64,000 nt of DNA from Photobacterium indicum. GTDB lineage: Bacteria; Pseudomonadota; Gammaproteobacteria; Enterobacterales; Vibrionaceae. Position numbers and translations under genes: made by a program. Positions 27,571 to 37,306 of this stretch are shown here, in pieces. The stretch lies in the NCBI RefSeq assembly GCF_003026215.1, contig NZ_PYOC01000006.1, forward strand, positions 124,001 through 188,000, in the 5' to 3' direction. Every line of letters starts with the position of its first letter. Positions within the stretch are counted from its first letter, which is position 1. The notes below the pieces were generated by a model. That model had not been told where the DNA came from. It saw only the letters and a list, made by a program, of their open reading frames with translations, and did not search any database.

Positions 27571-27596
27571 CGGGCTGACTGTCTGAGTCTAGCCCG
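27571..27596 (-). repeat. Intercistronic hairpin envC-yibQ
   Basis: CGGGCT(A)GACT pairs with AGTCAGCCCG around a 5-nt loop, between the envC stop and the favoured yibQ start. There is no T run, so it is more likely an mRNA-processing or stability element than a terminator. Confidence 0.5.
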
Positions 27597-27615
27597 ATAA
27601 GTAGCACGTTTTATA

Positions 27616-28788
27616 TTATTTTTTTAGCCACAACTTAGGATTGGTCGGCGCCCCTTTACGGCGGATCTCAAAGTACAAGGCTGAGCGCTCTTGACCACCA
27701 CTGTCACCAACAAGTGCAATCGGATCATCAGTGCGCACATTGTCGCCGACTTTTTTCAGCAGTGTTTGATTGTAACCATAGAAGCTCATGTCACCTTTAC
27801 CGTGATCGATTACTATCATAAGTCCGTAACCACGCAACCAATCGGCAAAAACCACTTTTCCAGAATAAATTGACTTCACCTGACTGCCTGATGATTGTGC
27901 GATAACCATCCCTTTCCAGCGCAGTTCGCCTTGCTGAATCGTACCGTATGAATGCAAGACAGAGCCTTTGACGGGCCAAGGTAATTTTCTTTTGTGTCTA
28001 GCCAAACCATCCATTGGTGCTTTGTTTGCTGCGGCTTTAGCTGCGGCTTCGGCAGCGGCCTTCGCTTTTGCTATCTCGGTAACAAGACGTTTTTCATTGC
28101 TTTGTAATTCATTGAGATATTGATTACTTGAACTGATCTGCCCTTTAATACTCTTTAGGGTTTTTTTGCGTGTGGTTTGCTTTGATTCAAGCGTGTTTTT
28201 TTCTGTTTTTAACTGCGCCAATACGATTTGCTGTTGTTCACGCTGTTGTTTTAGTTGATGGTATTTAAGCTGTAATTCTGTATCGGTTGCAGCTAATTGG
28301 TTGAGTGCTTGGCTGCGCGCTTGACTTAATCGCTCTGCATAGACAGTCATACGATCCAGTTCATTGCTTTGTTCGCCACTCAATAAATTCGACAGTTGAC
28401 TATTTTCACCTTGTCGATATTGCGCATTGAGTAGTTCTTTCAGCATTTCTTGCTGCCCTAGCTGCAATTGTTCAAGTTTCTTTTGCTCGCGTTCAAGCTG
28501 GGCTATAGAGGTTTTTAACGTAGAGAGCTTATTATCAGCCTGGTGAATTTTTTTGGCTGTCTGTGAAATGCCAAGCTCTTGTTGTTTTAGTTCTTTCTGT
28601 AGTGCGTTGAATTTCTTTTGACGGTTGTCTAATTGATTTTGCTGACGTGAAATTTCCTGCTTAACGCCATCAAGTTGGTTTTGCCCTGAGGCTACACTCG
28701 ATGTTGAAAATGACAGGCATAATAAAACGCCAGTGCATAGTGCACTGGCGTGGATAGTTTGGTTAAGGTGTTTGATAATATCCCGCAT
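27616..28788 (-). CDS. envC: Murein hydrolase activator EnvC
   Basis: Periplasmic activator of the amidases AmiA/AmiB at the division septum. It has 390 residues. A signal peptide covers about residues 1-33. Long Gln/Lys-rich coiled coils span roughly 40-115 and 150-245. A C-terminal degenerate LytM domain runs from about 270 (KGSVLHSYG) to VGDSGGQERSALYFEIRRKG. The LytM zinc ligands are partly replaced, as expected of a non-catalytic activator. It starts 7 nt after gpmI. Confidence 0.95.
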   Translation of the reverse strand: MRDIIKHLNQTIHASALCTGVLLCLSFSTSSVASGQNQLDGVKQEISRQQNQLDNRQKKFNALQKELKQQELGISQTAKKIHQADNKLSTLKTSIAQLEREQKKLEQLQLGQQEMLKELLNAQYRQGENSQLSNLLSGEQSNELDRMTVYAERLSQARSQALNQLAATDTELQLKYHQLKQQREQQQIVLAQLKTEKNTLESKQTTRKKTLKSIKGQISSSNQYLNELQSNEKRLVTEIAKAKAAAEAAAKAAANKAPMDGLARHKRKLPWPVKGSVLHSYGTIQQGELRWKGMVIAQSSGSQVKSIYSGKVVFADWLRGYGLMIVIDHGKGDMSFYGYNQTLLKKVGDNVRTDDPIALVGDSGGQERSALYFEIRRKGAPTNPKLWLKK

Positions 28789-28795
28789 GGGGGGA

Positions 28796-30337
28796 TTATT
28801 TCAGATCAAACAGTACCTGACCAGTCATCTCTGCAGGGATTTCGATATCTGACAATGAAAGCATGGTTGGTGCTAGGTCAGAAAGCTTACCGCCATCTTT
28901 TAGCGTTAGTGATTTATCACCAACATAAATAAGAGGAACAGGTAAGTTTGTGTGTGCAGTATGTACGCCCCCTGTTTCTGGGTTGATCATCATTTCAGCA
29001 TTACCGTGGTCTGCTGTGATTAATAGTTGACCATCTACAGATTTGATTGCTTCAACAACTTGACCAATACAACCGTCTAGCGCTTCACAGGCTTGTACAG
29101 CAGCACCGTAAACACCAGTGTGACCAACCATATCGCCGTTAGGGTAGTTACAGATGATAGTATCGAATTCACCGCTTTTAATGGCTGCAACTAACTTTTC
29201 TGTCAGTTCTGGTGCACTCATTTCAGGCTGTAAGTCATAGGTAGCAACTTTTGGAGATGCCACTAATGAACGCGTTTCGCCGTCAAATTCGTCTTCAACG
29301 CCACCATTAAAGAAGAAGGTTACGTGTGCGTATTTTTCGGTTTCAGAAATACGTAACTGCTTTTTCCCTTTCTTTGATAACCATTCGCCAAGCGTATTTT
29401 CTAGGCTTGCTGGTGGGAAGGCTGCAGGTAACTTAATGTTTGCTGCGTATCGTGTAAGCATCACAAACTCAGCTAAAGCTGGCTTTTGTGTACGGGCAAA
29501 ACTAGTGAAGTCAGCTTCAAATGCACGCGTAATTTCACGCGCTCGGTCAGCACGGTAGTTCATGAAAATAACTGCGTCACCATCAACCATTGCCGCAGAT
29601 TCTTGATCTTCAGCACGGATTTCAGTGGCTTTTACAAACTCATCGTTTTCATCACGAGAGTAGGCATCTGTTAGGCCTGCAACTGCAGAATCAACCGTGA
29701 ATTCCGCTTTAGCAGCAGAAAGTAGATTATAAGCGACTTCTACACGGTCCCAGTTGTTATCACGATCCATTGCGTAGTAACGACCAATCAACGATGCTGT
29801 ACGGCCTTTGCCTAATTGTGCAAATAATGCATCGAAACGCTCTAAAGAGTTTTGTGCACTACGTGGCGGAGTATCACGGCCATCAAGGAAGCAGTGTAGA
29901 TAAATCTTTTCTGCGCCACGTTTAGCTGCCATTTCAATTGCAGCTGCGATGTGATCCTCATGGCTGTGAACGCCACCAGGAGACATCAAGCCCATGATGT
30001 GAACGGCTTTACCTGCGTTGATCGCTTTATCCATTGCAGTTGTTAGCGCTTCATTTTCGAAGAAGTCACCGTCTGCGATAGATTTAGTAATACGAGTCAG
30101 ATCTTGATAAACAACACGACCCGCACCAATGTTGGTATGGCCAACTTCAGAGTTACCCATTTGACCATCAGGTAAACCCACATCAAGGCCTGATGCAGAA
30201 ATTAGTGTGTTTGCTTCATTAGCAATCAAGTTGTCCATAACGGGGGTATTCGCGTTAGCGATTGCGTTATTTGAATTATCTTCGCGGTAACCCCAACCAT
30301 CTAGGATCACTAAAGCAAGTGGCTTTTTAGCAGACAT
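28796..30337 (-). CDS. gpmI: Phosphoglycerate mutase, cofactor-independent
   Basis: Interconverts 3- and 2-phosphoglycerate using two Mn2+ ions. It has 513 residues. [11 protein letters not shown] begins the alkaline-phosphatase-like domain, with the nucleophile Ser in [16 protein letters not shown] near 62. [20 protein letters not shown] and [10 protein letters not shown] are metal and substrate motifs. GAGGGACAG precedes the ATG. It heads the gpmI-envC-yibQ operon. Confidence 0.97.
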   Translation of the reverse strand: MSAKKPLALVILDGWGYREDNSNNAIANANTPVMDNLIANEANTLISASGLDVGLPDGQMGNSEVGHTNIGAGRVVYQDLTRITKSIADGDFFENEALTTAMDKAINAGKAVHIMGLMSPGGVHSHEDHIAAAIEMAAKRGAEKIYLHCFLDGRDTPPRSAQNSLERFDALFAQLGKGRTASLIGRYYAMDRDNNWDRVEVAYNLLSAAKAEFTVDSAVAGLTDAYSRDENDEFVKATEIRAEDQESAAMVDGDAVIFMNYRADRAREITRAFEADFTSFARTQKPALAEFVMLTRYAANIKLPAAFPPASLENTLGEWLSKKGKKQLRISETEKYAHVTFFFNGGVEDEFDGETRSLVASPKVATYDLQPEMSAPELTEKLVAAIKSGEFDTIICNYPNGDMVGHTGVYGAAVQACEALDGCIGQVVEAIKSVDGQLLITADHGNAEMMINPETGGVHTAHTNLPVPLIYVGDKSLTLKDGGKLSDLAPTMLSLSDIEIPAEMTGQVLFDLK

Positions 30338-30762
30338 TAACTGTCCCTCATAATTGATGAATTCTTATAAATATTGCCTTAAGCATCTGAAATGAAGATA
30401 GATGTTTAAGGTAATAGGTATAGATTGATTGTAATTTTACTACAGTTTACCTGATTAACGGTAGGTTGAGATCAAAGTATGCGGTCAATGGATTGTTATG
30501 TTACTAACAAAATATATGCATTTATTGCCCTGAGTGTAAGCCCTTGGTCACAGTTTTTTTCTATTTCATTGATTGGTGAGAGCTTGTTTACCTCTTATAC
30601 TGTGCATGCTGCGCTCATTTCAGAACGAGTGAGCCAGTGCGCGGAATTGTTGACTGTTACTGTACAAGGCAGTTGACGGGGGTATACTCAGATTCCTTTT
30701 TAAGGCGTGATTAGCCTTAATATTAAGTACATTGTGCCAATTCGGTAAATAGAGCGGAAATC
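30338..30762. other. Divergent gap gpmI-yibN with a long hairpin
   Basis: 425 bp without a convincing gene. A 16-bp stem (30372-30387 with 30401-30416) has all mismatches as G-U pairs when read as plus-strand RNA. A short plus frame at 30479-30676 has no ribosome site and no recognisable sequence. The rest probably holds the two divergent promoters. Confidence 0.5.
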
Positions 30763-31203
30763 ATGCAGCAATATATAGAGTTTGTTACGGGTAATCCTAT
30801 TTTAGCCCTTGTTTGGGTTGGTTTGGTTGTCGCAATTATTGCGTCGATGGTAAAGCAAAAGACAGCGGGCTACACAGTAGTGAATCCCAATGAAGCGACA
30901 GTATTAGTGAATCGTGAAAACGGTGTGTTTCTTGATATTCGTTCTCGTGACGAATACCGTCAGGGGCATATTTCTGGCGCACTTCACACTTTACCAAGCC
31001 AAATTAAAGAACAAAACGTTACTGAGCTTGAAAAGTACAAAACTACCCCAATCATTGTGGTATGTAAGACAGGTCAGACAGCACAAGATAGTGCCAACTT
31101 ATTGAAGAAAGCGGGTTTTGAAAACGTCAATGTCTTGAAAGATGGTCTGATTTCTTGGAATGAAGCAAAGTTACCTCTTGTACGCAGTAAAAATAAGAAG
31201 TAA
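30763..31203 (+). CDS. yibN: Membrane-anchored rhodanese (YibN)
   Basis: A 146-residue protein with one N-terminal transmembrane helix (about 11-30) and a rhodanese domain. The active-site Cys is C101 in VVCKTGQTA, with FLDIRSRDEYRQGHISGA upstream. It heads yibN-secB-gpsA-cysE as in enterics. The grxC gene that sits between yibN and secB in E. coli is absent here. Substrate unknown. Confidence 0.92.
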   Translation: MQQYIEFVTGNPILALVWVGLVVAIIASMVKQKTAGYTVVNPNEATVLVNRENGVFLDIRSRDEYRQGHISGALHTLPSQIKEQNVTELEKYKTTPIIVVCKTGQTAQDSANLLKKAGFENVNVLKDGLISWNEAKLPLVRSKNKK

Positions 31204-31241
31204 TTGTCGCCATTTCATGAGCAGCGAGAATTTATGTAACG

Positions 31242-31260
31242 TGTGATGATTATCATCACA
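31242..31260. promoter_or_regulatory. Perfect 19-bp palindrome upstream of secB (Fur-box-like)
   Basis: TGTGATGAT - T - ATCATCACA forms a perfect 9-1-9 inverted repeat. It resembles the Fur 19-mer (GATAATGAT-N-ATCATTATC) in its central 13 bases. It does not have the N6 spacing of a CRP site. It lies 60 bp before secB. Confidence 0.5.
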
Positions 31261-31319
31261 ATTGCGAATGTATGAATTATCTCATGTGATGGGATAGAAA
31301 GAATAAAAGGACTAAAAAG

Positions 31320-31793
31320 ATGGCTGAAGTAGCAAATAACGAAGCACAACAAAATTTCCAGATCCAGCGTGTATTCCTAAAAGACGTTTCTTTTGAAGCG
31401 CCTAACTCACCTGACATGTTCCAGAAAGAATGGAACCCAGATGTGAAGCTGGATCTTGATACTCAAAGCCGTGAGCTGGGTGAAGGTGTTTACGAAGTTA
31501 TCTTACGCCTAACAGTTACTGTTAAAAATGCAGAAGAAACAGCTTTCCTTTGTGAAGTTCAGCAAGGTGGTATCTTCACTGTTTCTGGCATGGAAGCACC
31601 ACAGCTTGCACATTGCCTAGGCGCATTTAGCCCGAATATCCTATTCCCATATGCGCGTGAAACTATTTCAAGCCTAGTGGTTAAAGGTACTTTCCCACAG
31701 CTTAACCTTGCTCCTGTTAACTTTGATGCTTTGTTCATGAATTACTTACAGAACCAAGCAGAAGCAAACACAGAAAGCACTGAAGAAGCGTAA
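31320..31793 (+). CDS. secB: Protein-export chaperone SecB
   Basis: Cytoplasmic tetrameric chaperone holding precursors unfolded for SecA. It has 157 residues. [17 protein letters not shown] at the N-terminus and the acidic SecA-binding surface through [21 protein letters not shown] are typical, as is [24 protein letters not shown] lies before the ATG. gpsA follows after 16 nt. Confidence 0.98.
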   Translation: MAEVANNEAQQNFQIQRVFLKDVSFEAPNSPDMFQKEWNPDVKLDLDTQSRELGEGVYEVILRLTVTVKNAEETAFLCEVQQGGIFTVSGMEAPQLAHCLGAFSPNILFPYARETISSLVVKGTFPQLNLAPVNFDALFMNYLQNQAEANTESTEEA

Positions 31794-31809
31794 TAAGCGA
31801 TAAGTCACT

Positions 31810-32826
31810 ATGAATCAAAACGTAAATAATGCGATCACAATGACAGTGTTAGGTGCCGGCTCTTATGGTACCTCGCTGGCAATTTCGTTAGCGCGTAATG
31901 GTGCCAATGTCATCCTTTGGGGACATGATGCAGAACATATTGCTCAGCTTGAAATTGACCGTGCCAATGAAGCCTTTTTACCTGGCGTTACTTTTCCTGA
32001 GTCGCTGATTCTTTCTGCGGATTTAGAAATGGCCGTACAGGCAAGCCGTGATTTATTGGTGGTAGTACCGAGTCATGTCTTTGGTTTGGTATTAAGCGAT
32101 GTGAAGCCATTTTTACGTGAAGACTCACGTATCTGTTGGGCTACGAAAGGTTTAGAACCTGAAACGGGCCGCTTATTAAAGGAAGTGGCCGTTGAAGCTG
32201 TGGGCACCGAGGTGCCTTTAGCTGTTTTATCTGGTCCAACATTTGCGAAAGAGCTAGCTGCGGGTATGCCTACAGCCATTGCTGTTTCTTCTCCTGATGA
32301 TGCGTTTGTTGAAGACCTTCAAGAGAAAATTCATTGTAGTAAAACATTCCGTGTGTACAGCAATAGTGATTTTATTGGTATGCAATTGGGTGGTGCAGTG
32401 AAAAACGTGATTGCGATTGGGGCCGGTATGTCTGATGGTATCGGGTTTGGTGCCAATGCTCGAACGGCATTGATTACTCGTGGCCTTGCTGAAATGTGTC
32501 GTCTTGGCGCTGCATTAGGTGCTCAAAAAGAAACATTTATGGGCATGGCAGGTTTAGGTGATCTAGTACTAACATGTACAGATAACCAATCACGCAACCG
32601 TCGTTTTGGTTTAGCGTTAGGGCAGGGTAAATCGGTTGATCAGGCGCAGATAGATATCGGCCAGGTTGTCGAAGGTTACCGTAATACCAAAGAAGTCTGG
32701 GCTCTTGCTCAGCGCTATGGTGTTGAAATGCCTATTTCAGAGCAAATTTATCAGGTGTTATATCAGGGTAAAGATGCAAGAGAAGCCGCGAAAGACTTAT
32801 TAGCTCGTGACAAAAAATATGAATAG
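31810..32826 (+). CDS. gpsA: Glycerol-3-phosphate dehydrogenase [NAD(P)+]
   Basis: Makes sn-glycerol 3-phosphate for phospholipids. It has 338 residues. The nucleotide site [12 protein letters not shown] is near residue 14. [16 protein letters not shown] and the catalytic-lysine region [16 protein letters not shown] follow, then [16 protein letters not shown]. It lies between secB and cysE, as in enterics, and is followed by a terminator. Confidence 0.98.
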   Translation: MNQNVNNAITMTVLGAGSYGTSLAISLARNGANVILWGHDAEHIAQLEIDRANEAFLPGVTFPESLILSADLEMAVQASRDLLVVVPSHVFGLVLSDVKPFLREDSRICWATKGLEPETGRLLKEVAVEAVGTEVPLAVLSGPTFAKELAAGMPTAIAVSSPDDAFVEDLQEKIHCSKTFRVYSNSDFIGMQLGGAVKNVIAIGAGMSDGIGFGANARTALITRGLAEMCRLGAALGAQKETFMGMAGLGDLVLTCTDNQSRNRRFGLALGQGKSVDQAQIDIGQVVEGYRNTKEVWALAQRYGVEMPISEQIYQVLYQGKDAREAAKDLLARDKKYE

Positions 32827-32896
32827 TCGATTATGGTGTTGTTAGCCGCATTTTCATTAGGGCGGCAACTAACATAGTCGAAATCGTTCTATTAAA

Positions 32897-32933
32897 AACA
32901 ACGTAAGCTGAAAAGCGCACGTTGTTTTTTTTT
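32897..32933 (+). terminator. secB-gpsA terminator
   Basis: AACAACGT (32897-32904) pairs with ACGTTGTT (32919-32926), followed by seven more T. Confidence 0.8.
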
Positions 32934-32959
32934 CTGAGCAAGTTAAAGTTATAAGACAA

Positions 32960-33007
32960 TATACCCAATTCTCGCTGAAACGAGCATCTTGAGGTAACTT
33001 GGGTATA
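32960..33007. repeat. 48-bp inverted-repeat element, MITE/REP-like
   Basis: Terminal arms TATACCCAA (32960-32968) and TTGGGTATA (32999-33007) are perfect inverted repeats; inside, CTCG/CGAG (32971-32984) form a second small stem. Ends reading TTGGGTATA are, in my memory, common in dispersed intergenic repeats of vibrios and relatives. No second copy was noticed in this window. Confidence 0.5.
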
Positions 33008-33039
33008 GCCATTACTAACATAGATAAACCGAGGGTGAT

Positions 33040-33861
33040 GTGAGGGAATGCCAACAGAACGAGGTCTGGCAAGCAATCAAGCTAGAAGCGAGAGCGCAGT
33101 CAGAACAAGAGCCTATGTTAGCCAGTTTTTATCATGCGACGATTATTAAGCATGACAACTTAGCCGCCGCGCTGAGTTATATTTTGGCTAATAAATTGGC
33201 GACACCATCGATGCCTGCAATGGCTGTACGTGAAGTGGTTGAAGAAGCCTTTGCGGCCGATTGTATGATCACTGAGTCTGCTGCTTGTGATATTAAAGCG
33301 GTCGTTGAGCGTGATCCTGCGGTAGAAATGTATTCTATCCCTCTGTTATATCTAAAAGGTTATCATGCTTTACAAGGCTATCGCGTTGCGAACTGGCTAT
33401 GGAAGCAGAAACGCTTTGCATTAGCGGTATACCTGCAGAATCAAATTTCTGTAACATGCCAAGTCGATGTCCATCCTGCTGCGGTTATTGGGCAAGGTAT
33501 TATGTTTGACCATGCGACAGGTATCGTTATTGGTGAAACGGCCGTGATTGAAAATGATGTCTCGATTTTACAAGATGTTACCTTAGGTGGTACTGGTAAA
33601 GTAGGCGGTGATCGTCACCCTAAAATTCGAGAGGGTGTGATGATAGGAGCGGGGGCGAAAGTTCTGGGTAATATTGAAGTCGGCGTAGGGGCAAAAATTG
33701 GCTCTTGCTCCGTGGTATTAAATCATGTTCTTCCTCATACCACCGTTGCTGGTGTGCCCGCTAAAGTCGTGGGGCGTCCTAGTAGCGATATGCCCGCTAT
33801 GGACATGGATCAGCAATTTAACGGTACTACGCAAACCTTTATTGCGGGTGATGGTATCTAA
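33040..33861 (+). CDS. cysE: Serine O-acetyltransferase
   Basis: First step of cysteine synthesis from serine and acetyl-CoA. It has 273 residues. The N-terminal helical domain includes PMLASFYHATIIKHDN. The C-terminal left-handed beta helix has VHPAAVIGQGIMFDHATG, GGDRHPKIREGVMIGAG and PAKVVGRPSSD. The GTG at 33040 is the start that aligns with E. coli CysE; AGGG lies 4 nt upstream. It has its own leader after the gpsA terminator and the 48-bp repeat. Confidence 0.96.
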   Translation: MRECQQNEVWQAIKLEARAQSEQEPMLASFYHATIIKHDNLAAALSYILANKLATPSMPAMAVREVVEEAFAADCMITESAACDIKAVVERDPAVEMYSIPLLYLKGYHALQGYRVANWLWKQKRFALAVYLQNQISVTCQVDVHPAAVIGQGIMFDHATGIVIGETAVIENDVSILQDVTLGGTGKVGGDRHPKIREGVMIGAGAKVLGNIEVGVGAKIGSCSVVLNHVLPHTTVAGVPAKVVGRPSSDMPAMDMDQQFNGTTQTFIAGDGI

Positions 33862-33892
33862 CGCCAACACTAATCTGCCGTAGTGTTATAAC

Positions 33893-33923
33893 AACGAGAA
33901 GCGATTATTTGCTTCTCGTTTTG
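33893..33923. terminator. Terminator between cysE and trmL
   Basis: AACGAGAAGC (33893-33902) pairs perfectly with GCTTCTCGTT (33911-33920), followed by TTG; it lies between convergent genes and could serve both. Confidence 0.75.
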
Positions 33924-33957
33924 ATGTTTAACCTTATTGTCTGGTGAGATAATGAGG

Positions 33958-34422
33958 CTAGATTGATCCTTTAAAGCCAAGTTGACGCCATGCTTCGTAA
34001 CCAATAATAGCAGCAGCATTTGATAAGTTCAGGCTGCGGCTATCTGGGTGCATCGGTATACGTAAGCGTTGCTCTAACGGTAAGCTTTCAATAAAGTCAG
34101 CCGGTAATCCTCGAGTTTCAGGGCCAAAAATGAGTACATCACCTTCCGCGAATTGTGCATTAGTATGGTAATTCGTTGTCTTCGTAGTACAGGCAAATAA
34201 ACGACGTCCAACCATTGCTTCTTTAAATGCAGCAAAGTCTTTATGGCGGTGTACGTGAGCTAAATCGTGATAATCTAACCCTGCACGACGCAGTTTCTTC
34301 TCTTCTAAATCAAACCCTAGTGGCTCTATAAGGTGAAGATTGGCGCCGCAGTTGGCACATAAACGGATTATATTGCCCGTGTTAGGGGCGATTTCAGGTT
34401 CGTAAAGGGCAATATCAAACAT
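33958..34422 (-). CDS. trmL: tRNA (cytidine(34)-2'-O)-methyltransferase
   Basis: SPOUT methylase acting on wobble position 34 of tRNA-Leu. It has about 154 residues from the internal start [17 protein letters not shown], which aligns with E. coli TrmL; a GTG at 34437 would add five residues. Knot motifs are [11 protein letters not shown] and [12 protein letters not shown] near the C-terminus. It is convergent with cysE, the usual order. Confidence 0.95.
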   Translation of the reverse strand: MFDIALYEPEIAPNTGNIIRLCANCGANLHLIEPLGFDLEEKKLRRAGLDYHDLAHVHRHKDFAAFKEAMVGRRLFACTTKTTNYHTNAQFAEGDVLIFGPETRGLPADFIESLPLEQRLRIPMHPDSRSLNLSNAAAIIGYEAWRQLGFKGSI

Positions 34423-34532
34423 AAGTTTAGAAAACACATTGCAGAATGGTGGTGGTTATTGTGACAAGCACACCTTCAACAAGCAAATGGTATTACTTCT
34501 GAAGGCATGAGTGAAATAACAATTTATCTGAC

Positions 34533-35900
34533 TTAATAGGATTGACTTAGCGGTATTAGAATCGTGATTCTAAGGCCGCCAAGGGGGCTCTTGCTTGCAT
34601 GAATTTTCCCACTATGTTGGCGAATCGCGCTTTCTGTAATCGCAAGTCCTAAACCTGTACCACCACTGCTGCGATCTCTTGCGGTTGATACTCGGTAAAA
34701 TGGACGAAAGATATCGTCGAGTTCATCATCAGGAACGCCTTCACCGTTATCATCAATCACAATAGTGAGCTGCTTTTCGTTAACTGAAAAATGCAGTGTT
34801 ATTGTATCGTTACCATATTTGATAGCATTACGGATCACGTTTTCTAATGCGCTGATGAGTAAATTAGGGTTACCATTAATGGGCCATTCTTTTAGCTCAT
34901 TATAAGTTAATGACTTATTATTCTGCTCGGCTTCAAAGCTGGCATCTTCTAGCATTTCATACCAAAGACTGTGTGCGTCAGAGTTTTCTAGTTGCTCGTG
35001 ACTATTGACTTGCATGCGCGATAATTCCAACAGCTCGCTAATCATTTTTTCTAATCGTTCAGCTTCGGTATCAATCCGTGTCAGCTCTTTACTATCACCT
35101 TGCTTACGTTTCGCGAGTGCATTTGCCATGCGCAAACGGGTGAGGGGAGAGCGTAGTTCATGTGAAATATCGGATAACAAGCGTTGTTGGCCGCTAATCA
35201 TTTGATTGATAGCCAATACCATTTGGTTAAAGCTAGCGCCTGCTTGTTTAAATTCACGAGGGCCGGTTTCAAGTTTTGGATCGGCTTCAAAATGCCCTGT
35301 CGCTACCCGCTCTGCTGCTCGTTGTAGTCGACGAGCAGGTAGACTAACAACCCAAGCTAACCATAGAAGAAAAGGGGTGCTGACTAACATAGTAACAAGT
35401 AATAGTTGGAAGGGCTTATCGAGTATTTTAATGAAGAAAGGGGGCGTTTCACGCCATATTCGCCCGATATACATCAACGTAGTTTGCTGTTGATCGGTGA
35501 CTTTTAATGGCCCTGCCATCATCCAGCGACCATAAAGTTTCTGTCTTGGATTTTGTGGATCATCGGCAACCGTAATGAAATTGCGTAACGCTTTATTTCG
35601 TCCGTGAGGGGAAATAATTTCACCGTCTTCCGTGGTAAAGTACAGCTGGATACCTTTATGATTATCCCGATCGGTATAGCGTTTAAGTTTTTGTTTTAAC
35701 GATCCTCGCTCGTTACTGATACGTTCTGAAATATCTTGAGCAGAATCTTGCAGGCGTTTTAAATGTTGTACTGGAATCGTATGTTGCGCCCGCGGATCAA
35801 GGTTAGGAAGCAGTACGAGAGTGACTACCACTACGAGCAGCGTTAGCCAAAAAATCGCAAAAATTCTGCCATATAAACTAGAAAACCGTGGGAATCGCAT
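34533..35900 (-). CDS. cpxA: Envelope-stress sensor kinase CpxA
   Basis: Inner-membrane histidine kinase of 455 residues. Transmembrane helices are near 12-32 and 165-188, with a periplasmic sensor between. A HAMP segment (ARRLQRAAERVATGHFE) is followed by the phospho-acceptor H247 in DISHELRSPLTRLR. The ATPase domain has N-box ENVIRNAIKYG, VIDDNGEGVP and GGTGLGLAI. Its start shares one base with the cpxR stop (TAATG). Confidence 0.96.
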   Translation of the reverse strand: MRFPRFSSLYGRIFAIFWLTLLVVVVTLVLLPNLDPRAQHTIPVQHLKRLQDSAQDISERISNERGSLKQKLKRYTDRDNHKGIQLYFTTEDGEIISPHGRNKALRNFITVADDPQNPRQKLYGRWMMAGPLKVTDQQQTTLMYIGRIWRETPPFFIKILDKPFQLLLVTMLVSTPFLLWLAWVVSLPARRLQRAAERVATGHFEADPKLETGPREFKQAGASFNQMVLAINQMISGQQRLLSDISHELRSPLTRLRMANALAKRKQGDSKELTRIDTEAERLEKMISELLELSRMQVNSHEQLENSDAHSLWYEMLEDASFEAEQNNKSLTYNELKEWPINGNPNLLISALENVIRNAIKYGNDTITLHFSVNEKQLTIVIDDNGEGVPDDELDDIFRPFYRVSTARDRSSGGTGLGLAITESAIRQHSGKIHASKSPLGGLRITILIPLSQSY

Positions 35901-36595
35901 TATAGTTCCTCAACCAATAAGTAGCCTTTGCCGCGTAGGGTTTTGATGCGTGGTTTACCGTCTACGCGCTCTGGTAGTTTCTTTCGTAAATTAGATACGT
36001 GCATATCAATAGCGCGATCAAATTGAGCCAGACGTTTACCTAACACTTCCATACTGAGTTCATTTTTTGCAATAATTTTACCTGGATGCTGAATCAGGTA
36101 ACTTAATAATGCGAGCTCAGTGCCTGTCATCTCGATAGACTCACCAAGGCAAAAAACTTCTTGGCGGCCAGGGTAAATATCGATGTCTTGATAAGACAGG
36201 CATTCCGGCTCGTTAGTGCGCAGGTTATTTTCTGTTAGTTGAGTTCGGCGTAAAATAGCCCGTATGCGAGCGAGCAGCTCACGATCACTGAATGGCTTGG
36301 GCAGGTAGTCATCGGCACCCAGTTCTAACCCGAGTACTCGGTCAATCTCTTCTCCTTTTGCCGTCAGCATCAATACTGGTGTTGCAAAGCTTTCTCTTAG
36401 TTTTCGTAGCATCTGAGTGCCGTTCATTTTTGGCATCATGACATCAAGCAAAACCAGATCGATACTGGCATCTATTTTTGCTAAGCCTTCAATACCATTG
36501 TTTGCCTCGACAATATCAAAGCCTTCCATCTCTAATATATCGGTTAATAAAGAGGTCAGCTCAATGTCGTCATCAACTAAAAGAATCTTTGCCAT
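35900..36595 (-). CDS. cpxR: Response regulator CpxR
   Basis: OmpR-family regulator of 231 residues. It starts MAKILLVDDD; the phosphorylated residue is D51 in LVLLDVMMP, with K near AKGEEIDRV/LPKPF. The winged-helix C-terminus has GTELALLSYLIQHPGK and IDMHVSNLRKKL. The start at 36595 matches E. coli CpxR; the frame extends upstream without support. It is divergent from cpxP across a 205-bp gap with a perfect CpxR box. Confidence 0.97.
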   Translation of the reverse strand: MAKILLVDDDIELTSLLTDILEMEGFDIVEANNGIEGLAKIDASIDLVLLDVMMPKMNGTQMLRKLRESFATPVLMLTAKGEEIDRVLGLELGADDYLPKPFSDRELLARIRAILRRTQLTENNLRTNEPECLSYQDIDIYPGRQEVFCLGESIEMTGTELALLSYLIQHPGKIIAKNELSMEVLGKRLAQFDRAIDMHVSNLRKKLPERVDGKPRIKTLRGKGYLLVEEL

Positions 36596-36709
36596 AATTA
36601 AAGCCCTAAATAGATGCCGTGATAATGACGGCGATATGCGCATAAGGTGAGTTCGATATAGATAAGTATCTCTAATCTATCCCATAGAGCCAAGTTTATA
36701 TGTGCATGC

Positions 36710-36724
36710 TTTACGCAGCTTTAC
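36710..36724 (-). promoter_or_regulatory. CpxR box between cpxR and cpxP
   Basis: TTTAC-GCAGC-TTTAC on the plus strand is GTAAA-N5-GTAAA on the minus strand, a perfect match to the CpxR consensus. It lies 77 bp before the cpxP start and 114 bp before cpxR, so it can serve activation of cpxP and autoregulation. Confidence 0.85.
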
Positions 36725-36800
36725 GTTCGATAGACAGCGCTTTACCTTGTACAGAGTAAGATTACTCCATACACCAACAACGGATACTTGGAGAAACAAC

Positions 36801-37283
36801 ATGACCTCATTTAAGAAAGCATTAGTAATCGCAATTGCACTTCCTATGGCTCTTGGCTCGGCGTCGGCACTTGCATTCGGCGGCAGCAATCATCATGGTG
36901 GAAAGGGTGGTTGTGGTATGCAAGATGGTCGTAAAGTATTTAGTCAATTAGATCTGACGGATGCGCAAAAAGAAAAAATGAAATCAATGCGTGAAGCGAA
37001 TCGTGATGAAATGAAAAGTAAGCGCCTTGAAAAGTACACAGAAATGAGAGCAAATCACGATAAGATGCAAGAGCTAGTGCTTGCTAGCGACTTTGATGAA
37101 AACGCAGTGCGTGATTTAGCCCAGCAGATGTCAGCGGCTCAAGTTGAAGGGCGTGTGGCAATGCTTGAGAAACGTCATGAAATGCTCAATATCTTAACGC
37201 CAGAGCAAAAGACGAAATACCAAACCCTTCAGGCTGAACGTGCTGAAAAATGCCAAACTCGTATGGCAGAACATCAAAAATAA
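36801..37283 (+). CDS. cpxP: CpxP-like periplasmic regulator (Spy/CpxP family)
   Basis: A 160-residue periplasmic protein. A signal peptide (about 1-26, ending SALA-F) is followed by a His/Gly-rich stretch NHHGGKGGCG and a helical body with the two LTxxQ family motifs (LTDAQKEKM and LTPEQKTKY). GGAGAAACAAC precedes the ATG at 36801; an earlier in-frame ATG would destroy the signal. The family inhibits CpxA and acts as a chaperone. The His-rich segment might bind metal. Confidence 0.92.
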   Translation: MTSFKKALVIAIALPMALGSASALAFGGSNHHGGKGGCGMQDGRKVFSQLDLTDAQKEKMKSMREANRDEMKSKRLEKYTEMRANHDKMQELVLASDFDENAVRDLAQQMSAAQVEGRVAMLEKRHEMLNILTPEQKTKYQTLQAERAEKCQTRMAEHQK

Positions 37284-37306
37284 ATGATCACAGTGTTATT
37301 CATAGG

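Noticed and set aside
30479..30676. A 65-residue plus-strand frame in the gpmI-yibN gap
   Set aside because: No ribosome site, no signal or domain, and located where promoters are expected.
31242..31260. Reading the palindrome before secB as a CRP site
   Set aside because: A CRP site needs TGTGA-N6-TCACA; here the spacing is N9.
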